Position numbers and translations under genes: made by a program | DNA from: an uncultured Prevotellaceae bacterium | GTDB taxonomy: Bacteria; Bacteroidota; Bacteroidia; Bacteroidales; Bacteroidaceae | Assembly: GCA_902788605.1 (NCBI GenBank) | Contig: CADAKX010000002.1 | Location: forward strand, 102,896-166,895 | DNA: 64,000 nt | Direction of reading: 5' to 3' | Shown here: in pieces, positions 9,241 to 18,785 of the stretch | Layout of the letters: each line of letters starts with the position of its first letter | How positions within the stretch are numbered: position 1 is the stretch's first letter | Notes under the pieces: generated by a model | Databases searched by the model: none | The model's input: the letters and a program-made list of their open reading frames with translations, nothing else | What the model was told of the DNA's origin: nothing

Positions 9241-10157
9241 TTTTTTCCTTTATTGATGATGTAGATACCAATTGCGGCGAGTCCTCCTGCAAGGGCGTAT
9301 TTCGGATGGAACGTCTCGCCAAGACAGAGACATGAGGTGACTGCACCAACTACGGGAATCAGCGAATTGTAGATTGCCACCTTCCCAACAGGATTCAGAC
9401 TGAGCAGTTTGTTGTAGAGGGTGAATCCGACGGCAGAGATGGCAATGAGCAGCAATAAGCAGACGATGCCGAGCATGTTGATGTGGGGCAGCGTACCGCT
9501 AAACAACAATCCGGGAATAATGAGCAATATGCCTCCGATGGTGAGGCCATAGCCCGTTCCCACGAAGACGTCTATCCGACGACTCAGCCCACGCGTCATC
9601 AGGTTCGAGAGTGCGCCACAGATGGCATTAAGGATGATCATACCGTCACCGAGCAAGGTAAAACGCCCACTTTCAGCCCCACCGAGATTCAATGCAAGAA
9701 TGCCGCTGAAGCCTACCACACAGCCGAGCACTTTTCGTGTAGTCAGTCTGTCGCTCTTGAAACAGGCACATGCCAACAGCACCACGAGAAAGGTGCTCAG
9801 CGAGTTTAGAATAGCTGCCCGCGAACCTTCGCTGTGCGACATGCCGACATAGAAGAAGAAATAGTGGAGCGTGGTATTCATCAGCGCAAAGGCAAGGATA
9901 AACCACCAGTCGCCTGTTTTGCCTGTTTTGAACGAACGTCCGCTGCTACGGGCAACGGATAGGACTATCAATCCAGCCACGGCAAAGCGGATGCCTGCAA
10001 ACAGCATCTTACTGCCCGTCATGTCCGCCGTGATGCCAAAGGCGCTGAATCCCACTTTAATCAGCGGAAAAGCCCATCCCCAGGCTATTGCAGCTGTCAG
10101 GGCAAATACCACCACCCATACGGGGCGTTGGAATATGGATATTTTCGTTTGTTCCAC
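9237..10157 (-). CDS. EamA/DMT-family transporter
   Basis: A 306-residue protein with about ten hydrophobic segments arranged as two EamA repeats, typical of drug/metabolite exporters of the RhaT/YdcZ class. It opens with a cytoplasmic stretch and TM1 around VVVFALTAAIAWG, and ends with INKGKN. The substrate cannot be predicted. The start is a GTG at 10155-10157. No ATG lies between it and the promoter, and the next Met falls well inside the first repeat. A -7 element (TACCTTTG) lies about 45 bp upstream. Confidence 0.85.
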   Translation of the reverse strand: MEQTKISIFQRPVWVVVFALTAAIAWGWAFPLIKVGFSAFGITADMTGSKMLFAGIRFAVAGLIVLSVARSSGRSFKTGKTGDWWFILAFALMNTTLHYFFFYVGMSHSEGSRAAILNSLSTFLVVLLACACFKSDRLTTRKVLGCVVGFSGILALNLGGAESGRFTLLGDGMIILNAICGALSNLMTRGLSRRIDVFVGTGYGLTIGGILLIIPGLLFSGTLPHINMLGIVCLLLLIAISAVGFTLYNKLLSLNPVGKVAIYNSLIPVVGAVTSCLCLGETFHPKYALAGGLAAIGIYIINKGKN

Positions 10158-10202
10158 TTGTTCTATTCTCTTTTTACCGTTTCTTTTATGCTAGCTCGAC
10201 TG

Positions 10203-10210
10203 CAAAGGTA
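10203..10210 (-). promoter_or_regulatory. -7 element of EamA gene promoter
   Basis: The minus strand reads TACCTTTG at 10210-10203, a TAnnTTTG match 45 bp before the GTG start. No clear -33 TTTG is present at the right distance. Confidence 0.5.
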
Positions 10211-10401
10211 CATATTTTCTCCGAATAAAATGTAAGAAAAATCTAATAACTGAGAAAACTCCTCGTTTTACTGCTACGCCATGTAGAACTTTTTCTTTGG
10301 CTATGGAGATTTTTTTTTATGGCTATGCCGTAATTTTAAGCACTTATGTCTGTTTCTTTTAAAGATAAAAATGTACGATTTGTTTATTTGCTCTGAATGC
10401 T

Positions 10402-10515
10402 GAAGTTATGCAAGTTATGCAAGTTATGCAATTATGCAATTAGGACATCTAGTTTTTTTTTACCTCTGAAGTTAGTCACTTAGTCACTTAGTCACTTTGG
10501 ACATTTAGGTTTTTA
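10402..10515. repeat. left arm of inverted modular repeat structure
   Basis: Two repeat modules lie head to tail. The first (10402-about 10460) starts with GAAGTTATGC, runs through three 9-bp AAGTTATGC-type copies and an 8-bp variant, then GGACATCTAG and a T-run. The second (10468-10515) starts with GAAGTT, has three copies of the 8-mer AGTCACTT, then GGACATTTAGGTTTTT. The reverse complement of both modules is found at 10747-10838. There is no ORF. It lies in the 823-bp gap between the EamA and polymerase genes. Confidence 0.9.
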
Positions 10516-10550
10516 CTTTGATTTTGATTTCTTGTTTTTCCTAATTATAG

Positions 10551-10600
10551 AATTATTATATTATTATATATATTATAATATATATAATAATATAATAATT
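10551..10600. repeat. perfect 50-bp A/T-only palindrome
   Basis: Bases 10551-10600 are entirely A and T, and the second 25 bases are the exact reverse complement of the first 25. It can extrude as a cruciform or fold as a 25-bp hairpin. It sits between the two inverted arms of modular repeats (10402-10515 and 10682-10838). Confidence 0.97.
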
Positions 10601-10681
10601 TAAATATAACATATTAACCATCTATCGTGGTCATTAACAAGAGGTGGTTTTTGAAGAAAGTCCCACCCGAACTGTATGTTC

Positions 10682-10838
10682 AAAAACCTAAATGTCCGAA
10701 GTGAGTAAGTGAGTAAGTGAGTAACTTCGGCATTTGCAAATGTCAGATGTCCAAAGTGACTAAGTGACTAAGTGACTAACTTCAGGGGTAAAAAACCTAG
10801 ATGTCCTAATTGCATAATTGCATAACTTGCATAACTTC
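10682..10838. repeat. right arm of inverted modular repeat structure
   Basis: Three modules follow the scheme AAAAACCTARATGTCC, tandem array, AACTTC. Module a (10682-10728) has three copies of GTGAGTAA. Module b (10747-10783) has three copies of GTGACTAA and a shortened leader. Module c (10790-10838) has TTGCATAA/CTTGCATAA copies. Modules b and c are near-exact inverted copies of the two left-arm modules. Module a has no left counterpart and is bounded by CCGAAGT/ACTTCGG-type inverted ends. A 12-bp palindrome CATTTGCAAATG separates modules a and b. Confidence 0.9.
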
Positions 10839-10849
10839 GCTTGAACGAT

Positions 10850-10865
10850 AGCGCAAATATGCGCT
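10850..10865. repeat. short hairpin upstream of polymerase gene
   Basis: AGCGCA (10850-10855) and TGCGCT (10860-10865) form a perfect 6-bp stem around AATA. It lies between the repeat structure and the polymerase promoter, about 70 bp before the -7 element. It may be an operator or a remnant of the repeat structure; nothing more can be said. Confidence 0.4.
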
Positions 10866-10936
10866 GATGCAGATTCGTATGGAATCAACAATTGTTAATA
10901 TTCGGTGTAAAGATAGGAATAATTGGGATTTTTGAT

Positions 10937-10944
10937 TAACTTTG
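10937..10944 (+). promoter_or_regulatory. -7 element of Y-family polymerase promoter
   Basis: TAACTTTG at 10937-10944 matches the Bacteroidetes -7 consensus, 36 nt before the ATG at 10981. No -33 TTTG is seen at the usual distance, which would fit a gene that is regulated rather than constitutive. No LexA-like box was recognised. Confidence 0.55.
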
Positions 10945-10980
10945 CAAATCCGTCTATGATGGGTAATAATTAGGAATAGA

Positions 10981-12402
10981 ATGCAAGAGACACAGCGGAC
11001 ATATATTGCCATCGACCTGAAGTCGTTTTACGCTTCGGTGGAGTGCGTGGATAGGGGGCTGGACCCGCTGACCACGAACCTGGTGGTGGCGGATGCCAGT
11101 AGGACGGAGAAGACCATCTGTCTGGCGGTGTCGCCTAGTCTGAAGGCCTATGGCATCGGAGGGCGCGCAAGACTGTTCGAGGTGTATCAGAAAGCGCGAG
11201 GCGTGGACTTTATTATCGCGCCGCCTCGGATGGCCCACTATATCGAGGTGAGCAGCAGGGTGTATAGCGTCTATCTGAAGTATATCGCTCCTGAGGATAT
11301 CCATGTCTATAGCATCGACGAGGTGTTTATGGATGTCACGGCCTATCTTGGTACTTACAAGATGACGGCCCACGAACTGGCTATGACGATGATACGCGAC
11401 GTGCTGAAACAAACGGGTATCACGGCTACGGCTGGCATCGGCACGAATATGTATCTCTGCAAGGTGGCGATGGATATTATGGCGAAGAAGATGCCTGCTG
11501 ATAAGGACGGCGTGCGTATTGCCGAACTCGATGAGATGTCGTACCGCCGCGAACTGTGGGACTATCGCCCCATCACCAAGTTCTGGCGGGTGGGCAAGGG
11601 TATTGCCAACAAACTGGCGCTGCATGGCATGGAAACGATGGGGCAGATTGCGCGCATGTCGGTTCATAATGAGGAACTGCTCTACAGACTCTTTGGCGTC
11701 AATGCCGAACTGCTGATAGACCATGCCTGGGGCTGGGAGCCGTGCACCATCGAGGCCGTGAAGGCGTATCGGCCTGAGACTAACTCGTTTAGTAGTGGGC
11801 AGGTGTTGCAGGAACCGTATGACTTTCAGAAGGCGCGTGTGGTGATACAGGAGATGGCTGAAGGCATGGCACTTAATCTGGTGTCGAAACGCATGGTGAC
11901 AGACCAGATGGTGCTGACTGTAGGCTATGATGTCGAGTGTCTGACTCGTCCTGAGATACGCGAAAAATATCATGGCGAGATTGTCACTAACTATTACGGA
12001 AAGCCTGTGCCCAAGCATGCTCACGGCACGTCGAACTTCGACAAGCCCACGTCGTCGTCGCGCCTGATGATGAATGCTGCTGCAGAACTCTTTGACCGAC
12101 TGGTTAATCCTGACCTGCTTATCCGCAGGATGAACATCTCGGTCAATCACGTGGTGCCTGAGTCAACTGTTGTCTCGCAGCATGAGGACCCCCAGCAGTT
12201 GGACTTGTTTATGGACTACGAGGCATTGGAGAAACAGAAACAGGAGGAACAGGCCCGTATGGACAAGGAGCGCCGCATGCAGGAGGTGCAACTGAAAATC
12301 AAGCAGCGCTTTGGCAAGAATGCCATCCTCCGTGGTCTCAACTACTCTGAGGGGGCCACAGCCAAGGACCGTAACAAACAGATAGGAGGACATAAGGCGT
12401 GA
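10981..12402 (+). CDS. Y-family translesion DNA polymerase (UvrX/YqjW-like)
   Basis: A 473-residue polymerase of the UmuC/DinB superfamily that would copy past damaged bases. The first catalytic Asp is in AIDLKSFYASVE (D12), and the second site is YSIDEVFMDV (D113, E114). The DLKSFYASVEC form, the AVSPSLKAYGIGGRARLFEV segment and the C-terminal LNYSEGATAKDRNKQIGGHKA-type end resemble the Firmicutes/mobile-element YqjW/UvrX type rather than the cellular DinB or UmuC of Bacteroidetes. It is followed by a small gene of the kind found next to such polymerases in Firmicutes. This suggests the pair moved as a unit. It has a Bacteroidetes-type -7 element upstream. Confidence 0.9.
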   Translation: MQETQRTYIAIDLKSFYASVECVDRGLDPLTTNLVVADASRTEKTICLAVSPSLKAYGIGGRARLFEVYQKARGVDFIIAPPRMAHYIEVSSRVYSVYLKYIAPEDIHVYSIDEVFMDVTAYLGTYKMTAHELAMTMIRDVLKQTGITATAGIGTNMYLCKVAMDIMAKKMPADKDGVRIAELDEMSYRRELWDYRPITKFWRVGKGIANKLALHGMETMGQIARMSVHNEELLYRLFGVNAELLIDHAWGWEPCTIEAVKAYRPETNSFSSGQVLQEPYDFQKARVVIQEMAEGMALNLVSKRMVTDQMVLTVGYDVECLTRPEIREKYHGEIVTNYYGKPVPKHAHGTSNFDKPTSSSRLMMNAAAELFDRLVNPDLLIRRMNISVNHVVPESTVVSQHEDPQQLDLFMDYEALEKQKQEEQARMDKERRMQEVQLKIKQRFGKNAILRGLNYSEGATAKDRNKQIGGHKA

Positions 12403-12447
12403 GGAATGGTTAAGGGTTAAAGATTAATGGTTAAAGGTTAAAGGTTA
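12403..12447. repeat. low-complexity GGTTAAA-type word repeat
   Basis: The gap between polymerase and partner gene is built from near copies of GGTTAAA/GGTTAATG, and the last word contains the ATG of the next gene. It is AT-rich, unlike the flanking coding sequence. It looks like local slippage or a short intergenic repeat typical of this genome rather than a regulatory site. Confidence 0.6.
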
Positions 12448-13822
<1,375 letters not shown>

Positions 13823-13860
13823 TTTATCATCATACTACAAAACTATATCCAAAAGTATCA

Positions 13861-16302
13861 ATGAACAGAAAAAGGACTATCTTACTAACTGGGGCGCTGA
13901 TGACCCTCACGGGCTGGGCGCAGACGCTGCACTATGACAGGCCTGCCGACTATTTCGAGGAGGCGCTGGTGATAGGCAACGGCACCATGGGCGGCATCGT
14001 CTATGGTGGCACACAGACTGACCGTATCTCGCTCAACGACATCACGCTGTGGACGGGTGAGCCCTGCAACATGAAGATCTATTCGCCCGATGCCCACAAG
14101 ACTATTCCCGCCATACGCGAAGCCTTGCGACAGGGCGACTACAAGAAGGCTGACCAACTGCAGCGCGAGGTGCAGGGTCATTTCTCGCAGAACTACCAGC
14201 CACTGGGGCAGTTGGCTATCGAGTATCTGGACACGATGGCGGCGGTGACGGATTATCGGCGCTGGCTGGACATCGGTGATGCGACGGCACACACCAGTTA
14301 TCAGCGCGGGGGCTATCGCTACACCACGGAGTATTTTGCCACGAACCCCGACTCGGGCATGGTGGTACGCATCACCACAACGAACCCCAAGGGCATCCGG
14401 GCCCGCTTCTCCTTGAGTTGTCAGCTGCGACATAGTCGCAGCATACAGGACGGGAATACCCTCATTACTGACGGCTATGCCGGCTATGCATCGCTGCCCA
14501 GCTATTATGATGCCAAGGAGAAGTTTGCCTATGACCCTGGGCGCGGCATCCACTTCCGCACCAAGGTGCTGGTGAGTGGCAAGAACACGCGGGCTGAGGG
14601 TGAGAACATCGTGGTGGATGGCGCACGCGAGGTGACGCTCTATATCGTCGATGCAACCTCGTTTAATGGCTATGACAAGGACCCGGTGAAGGAGGGAAAG
14701 CCCTACAAGACGCTGGCCGACGCACGGCTGAAGCGACTCTCTGGCGTGTCGTTCAATCAACTGAGAGGACGCCACGTGAGTGACTACAAGGCTATCTATA
14801 ATCGTGTAAAACTGCGCCTGGGCAAGGCGGTGGCGGATGACCGTCCCACCAACGAGGTGCTGAGGGACTATGTGGACGAGGGCCGCTTTAACCCTGAGTT
14901 GGAGGCCCTCTATTTCCAGTATGGACGCTATCTGTTGATTAGTTGTTCGCGTACGCCCAACGTGCCTGCCAACCTGCAGGGACTGTGGAACGAGTCGATA
15001 CTGCCACCCTGGTCGTGCAACTATACCAGCAACATCAACGTGGAGGAGAACTACTGGGCTGCCGAGACGGCGGGGCTGCCTGAGATGCACCAGTCGCTCT
15101 TTACCTATATGAAAGAGCTGCAGGGCTCGGGCGAGTTGACGGCGAAGGCCTACTATGGCGTGGACCGCGGCTGGTGTCTGGCTCACAATACCGACATCTG
15201 GGCGATGACGTGTCCCGTGGGACTGCATACGGGCGACCCGATGTGGGCCAACTGGAACATGGGTGGGGCGTGGCTCTCGACGCATATCTGGGAACACTAT
15301 ACGTTCTCGCTCGACAAGGCCTTTTTGCGGGAGTACTATCCCGTGCTGAAGGGCGCTGCCGAGTTCTGCCTGGGATGGCTCATCTCAACGAAGGAGATGG
15401 GAGTGAACGGACAGGAGTATCTGATCACAGCACCAGCGACATCACCCGAAAACTCGTTTGTAACGCCAGATGGCTACCATGGACGCACCTGCTATGGCGG
15501 TTCTGCCGACCTGGCCATGATTCGTGAATGCCTCTTTGATGCGGTGCAAGCAGCCGAGGTGCTGGGTATCGATCAGTCTTTTATTGTCGAGGCAAATGCA
15601 GCCTTAAATCGTCTGCAACCCTATAAGATAGGTAAGAAGGGCAACCTGCAGGAGTGGTTCTATGACTGGGAGGACGAGGACCCGCACCACCGTCATCAGA
15701 GTCACCTCTTTGGTGTCTATCCTGGTCACCGACTGGATGATGGTGTGAACACCAAGGAGGCCATCCACCGTGCTGCCGCCAAGACGCTGGAACTGAAGGG
15801 TGACAAGACCACGGGATGGAGCACAGGCTGGCGCGTGAACCTCTATGCCCGCCTGCACGATGCTAAGAACGCCTATCATATCTATCGCAAGCTGCTGAGT
15901 TATGTGAGTCCTGATGGCTATCGCGGACCTGATGCCCGACGGGGTGGTGGCACCTATCCCAATCTGCTGGATGCCCACTCGCCCTTCCAGATAGACGGAA
16001 ACTTTGGTGGCTGTGCTGGCGTCATCGAGATGCTGATGCAGAGCGAATACCAGATTCCCGACTGGAGTTCATCTCGCCTGCCCATTACTAGCATCGAACT
16101 GCTGCCCGCCCTACCTGACAACTGGAAAGACGGCGAGGTGAGTGGTCTGCGGGCTCGTGGCGGCATCACCGTAGACATGACGTGGCAAGACGGCAAGGTG
16201 AAAAAAGTATCGCTCACCGCCCAACAGCCTTGCGTGGTGACGCTGCTGATGAACGGTGAGCGAAAAAAGGTGGAACTCAAACGGGGCGAAAACTACTTCT
16301 GA
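13861..16302 (+). CDS. GH95 family glycosidase (alpha-L-fucosidase type)
   Basis: 813 residues from the ATG at 13861, which opens a proper signal peptide ending near GWAQ; an upstream in-frame ATG at 13819 would overlap the esterase stop. The N-terminal beta domain begins YFEEALVIGNGTMGGIVYGG. Residues matching the GH95 active site of AfcA are visible: Asn391 and Asn393 in SNINVEENYW, Glu530 in ATSPEN and Asp712 in IDGNFGG. The family cleaves alpha-1,2-L-fucose (some members alpha-L-galactose) from glycans such as fucosylated xyloglucan or host/milk glycans. It ends 10 bp inside the convergent GH127/146-like gene. Confidence 0.93.
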   Translation: MNRKRTILLTGALMTLTGWAQTLHYDRPADYFEEALVIGNGTMGGIVYGGTQTDRISLNDITLWTGEPCNMKIYSPDAHKTIPAIREALRQGDYKKADQLQREVQGHFSQNYQPLGQLAIEYLDTMAAVTDYRRWLDIGDATAHTSYQRGGYRYTTEYFATNPDSGMVVRITTTNPKGIRARFSLSCQLRHSRSIQDGNTLITDGYAGYASLPSYYDAKEKFAYDPGRGIHFRTKVLVSGKNTRAEGENIVVDGAREVTLYIVDATSFNGYDKDPVKEGKPYKTLADARLKRLSGVSFNQLRGRHVSDYKAIYNRVKLRLGKAVADDRPTNEVLRDYVDEGRFNPELEALYFQYGRYLLISCSRTPNVPANLQGLWNESILPPWSCNYTSNINVEENYWAAETAGLPEMHQSLFTYMKELQGSGELTAKAYYGVDRGWCLAHNTDIWAMTCPVGLHTGDPMWANWNMGGAWLSTHIWEHYTFSLDKAFLREYYPVLKGAAEFCLGWLISTKEMGVNGQEYLITAPATSPENSFVTPDGYHGRTCYGGSADLAMIRECLFDAVQAAEVLGIDQSFIVEANAALNRLQPYKIGKKGNLQEWFYDWEDEDPHHRHQSHLFGVYPGHRLDDGVNTKEAIHRAAAKTLELKGDKTTGWSTGWRVNLYARLHDAKNAYHIYRKLLSYVSPDGYRGPDARRGGGTYPNLLDAHSPFQIDGNFGGCAGVIEMLMQSEYQIPDWSSSRLPITSIELLPALPDNWKDGEVSGLRARGGITVDMTWQDGKVKKVSLTAQQPCVVTLLMNGERKKVELKRGENYF

Positions 16303-18770
16303 TACAAACGGAGGTAGTAGAGACCCGGGCAGAGCGTGGTGGGCGAGGCTGTGAGGCGAACCACAAAGCGCTTGGTGCTACTCACCATCTCGGCAGGAAT
16401 ATCATATTTCATTTCAAAGAATCCGTTGGGTTCTGCACCCTCAACAGTGGCTGGTATCGTGATATCGGCCACTTTTTTGTCGTTGATGGTGAGCACCGCC
16501 ATGCGACCCTTGTCGGCCAGGTTGAAGCGCAGCATGACGCAGAGGTCTTTGCTGTCGTTCTGGTTGACCAGCGTGTACTGGATATGTCCGTTGGCACGGG
16601 CATCGCGATAGCGCTCCGAACGATAGATACCGGTGTTAGAGTCGCTGCTGTAGTTGTATTCGTGACCAGCCTCGCTCTGCTGTTCGCCAGCAGCCACGAA
16701 GTCAACGGTGTGGCGAATCAACTCCTCGTTGCGAGCTTCGGTCTTAGCCATATCGCTCTTGGCGAAGTTCTCAGGGGTCTGCTGATACCAGTAACACATA
16801 TAGCGATCGTGGTGGATCTGGTAGAAGGGCTGCAGGGTCAGCGTGTTCCACTTATAGCTGCCCACACCGGGACGCTTGGCGTCGATGGTGAAGGTGAGCT
16901 TTGACAGGTCGAGGGGCTTGACGAGGTTGAGCACATCGGCACGGGCACCAATGAGCAGGGGAGCAGAGAGGAGGTTCAGCTGCTTGCCCATGGCACCAGG
17001 CGAGTGGTCCATGCGGCCCTCGAAGCCGTATTCGTTCTGCAATTTCTCGCTGCCCTGGGTGGTGTTGGCGCCCAGGAGGATGGGGCCATACTTAAAGGCG
17101 ATATAGTCGCCGTAGTTGGGACACTCCTCATAGCGCAGCGTCATGGGCAGACTCACCTCAATCACGTCGCCCTTCTTCCACTTATTGGTGACGGTGACAT
17201 AAAAGGCCTTGCCCTCGCTAAAATCAAAGTTGATGGGCTGACCGTTGATCTTGATGGCAAAGTCGTGACTCACCCATTCTGGATGGCGGATGGCAATGTC
17301 GTACTTGCCGGCTTTGTCGATGGTGATAGTAGTCTTGGGCTCGAAGGGGAACCGGGTGGTCTGTGTCACGGCAAAGGTCTTGTTCTGGAGCTTAGCCGAG
17401 GTGAAGAGGTTCACATAGAGCGTCTTCTTGCCATCGTGGGTGAACACGAAGTGTCCGTACTTGGAGTGGTTCTCCATGCCAGTGCCCACGCAGCACCACA
17501 TGCCTTTGTTGGGCACAGAGTAGATGCGATAGCCCTGAGGACGCAGGGTGGTGAAATAGACATAGCCACCAGTCTGGGGGTCCTGGGTAGAGAGGATGTG
17601 GTTCCACATGGCCTGCTCGTAGAAATCGGCATACTTGGCATCACCGGTGCGGTCGAACAGCATCTCAGAGAACTTCAGCATGTTGTTGGTGTTGCACGAC
17701 TCAGGACCATCGGGCTGGTCGATATAGCGATTGCTGTTGGCAGCGGTGAGGAAGTGCTCGTTCACCGAGTTGCCACCGATGCAGACGGTGCGGTTGGTGG
17801 CCACATCCTGCCAGAAGTTCTCGGCAGCGGTGATATAATTGGTGGCAGTAGCGTCCATCTCGCCAATACGCTCCATGCCAATGAACTTTGGCACCTGGGT
17901 GTTGGCGTGCTTACCATCAAGGAACGTGGTGTTGAGCGTCTGCATGCCGTTGAGCATCGCCTTGTGGGTGTACTTCTTGGCTGCCTCCAGGTATTTCTTG
18001 TCGCCAAAGAGCTGGTAGGCATCGAGCAGCGACTCGTTCATGCCACCGTGCTCGCAGTTGAGGAAACCCTCGAAGGCCTGGTCATCAACCTTGGCAATAA
18101 GGTTGGTGCTCCAGTCGGCCAACTTGCGGAACATCTCCTTGGCTTCCTTGCTGCCGGCATAGAGATAGGCATCGCGAAGACCGGCCAGAACCTTGTGCTC
18201 GCAATAGAAGGGCACCCAGCCCCAGTTCTTGCTGATGCCTGACAGGTCGCCGGCATAGAGCTTCTTCCACGACTCGTTGATGGGCTGTCCGCCGATGAAG
18301 CCATAGAGGCCTTCGGTGTTGGTGTTGTAGGCATCCTGACAGTCCTTCATCACCTTCAGCATATAGTCCAGACGCTCCTTCAACTTGGCACGCTGGGCCT
18401 CGTCGTGACTGGCGGCATAGGCCAGAGCCAGGGCCGATACATAGTGTCCGCCCACATGGCCACTGAGGTCGAAGCCGGCATCGCCGCCCCAGTTCTTGAA
18501 GTTGGGATGGCGCTGCTCCCACTGGTAGTAGGGGCTCTGGGCGTCGGTGGTAGCCGAGAGGCCTGCCTGGCGTACGAAGGGCGTCAGCAGTCGGTCGGTG
18601 TCATACTGCAGCAGCATGTCGATGTTCTTGTCCTGCGCCGTCCTGAAAGGGCCGTCGGTCAAGGTCACCTCATGCAGCGCGAAGTGCTTGGGGTAGAGGT
18701 CGGTCTGTGCCTGGGTGGCTTGTGTCATCCCCAAGGTCACGAGTCCTAGGAATAATAGCTTTTGTTTCAT
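16293..18770 (-). CDS. beta-L-arabinofuranosidase, GH127/GH146-like (DUF1680)
   Basis: 825 residues with a signal peptide ending near TQAQ. The DUF1680 fold is seen from FALHEVTLTDGPF through SGHVGGHYVSALAL. The zinc/catalytic set of this clan is present: Glu357 and Cys359 in PESCNTNN, Cys426 and Cys427 in MWCCVGTG (equivalent to the Glu/Cys ligands and nucleophile Cys of HypBA1). It would release beta-linked L-arabinofuranose. GH127 and GH146 cannot be told apart with certainty by eye. About 200 C-terminal residues form extra beta domains. It starts 15 bp after the metalloprotease gene on the same strand. Confidence 0.88.
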   Translation of the reverse strand: MKQKLLFLGLVTLGMTQATQAQTDLYPKHFALHEVTLTDGPFRTAQDKNIDMLLQYDTDRLLTPFVRQAGLSATTDAQSPYYQWEQRHPNFKNWGGDAGFDLSGHVGGHYVSALALAYAASHDEAQRAKLKERLDYMLKVMKDCQDAYNTNTEGLYGFIGGQPINESWKKLYAGDLSGISKNWGWVPFYCEHKVLAGLRDAYLYAGSKEAKEMFRKLADWSTNLIAKVDDQAFEGFLNCEHGGMNESLLDAYQLFGDKKYLEAAKKYTHKAMLNGMQTLNTTFLDGKHANTQVPKFIGMERIGEMDATATNYITAAENFWQDVATNRTVCIGGNSVNEHFLTAANSNRYIDQPDGPESCNTNNMLKFSEMLFDRTGDAKYADFYEQAMWNHILSTQDPQTGGYVYFTTLRPQGYRIYSVPNKGMWCCVGTGMENHSKYGHFVFTHDGKKTLYVNLFTSAKLQNKTFAVTQTTRFPFEPKTTITIDKAGKYDIAIRHPEWVSHDFAIKINGQPINFDFSEGKAFYVTVTNKWKKGDVIEVSLPMTLRYEECPNYGDYIAFKYGPILLGANTTQGSEKLQNEYGFEGRMDHSPGAMGKQLNLLSAPLLIGARADVLNLVKPLDLSKLTFTIDAKRPGVGSYKWNTLTLQPFYQIHHDRYMCYWYQQTPENFAKSDMAKTEARNEELIRHTVDFVAAGEQQSEAGHEYNYSSDSNTGIYRSERYRDARANGHIQYTLVNQNDSKDLCVMLRFNLADKGRMAVLTINDKKVADITIPATVEGAEPNGFFEMKYDIPAEMVSSTKRFVVRLTASPTTLCPGLYYLRLYQK

Positions 18771-18785
18771 ATTTTAGTGATTTTG

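Noticed and set aside
10402-10838. CRISPR array
   Set aside because: The repeated units are 8-9 bp, contiguous, without unique 30-40 bp spacers; there are inverted arms and no cas genes.
10402-10838. Plasmid-like iteron origin
   Set aside because: Words repeat every 8-9 bp rather than about 20-22 bp and no Rep gene is near. It was kept only as one loose possibility within the repeat finding.
10954-12150. Long minus-strand open frame antisense to the Y-family polymerase
   Set aside because: It is a shadow of a real gene: the plus-strand protein has clear catalytic motifs, while this frame has a His/Arg-rich composition and no recognisable domain.
13885-15297. 470-codon minus-strand frame across GH95
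   Set aside because: GH95 active-site residues lie on the plus strand; the antisense product is rich in Ala/His/Arg and has no motif.
17004-18242. 412-codon plus-strand frame across the GH127/146-like gene
   Set aside because: The opposite frame has all zinc/catalytic Cys and Glu residues and a signal peptide; this one is a composition artefact.
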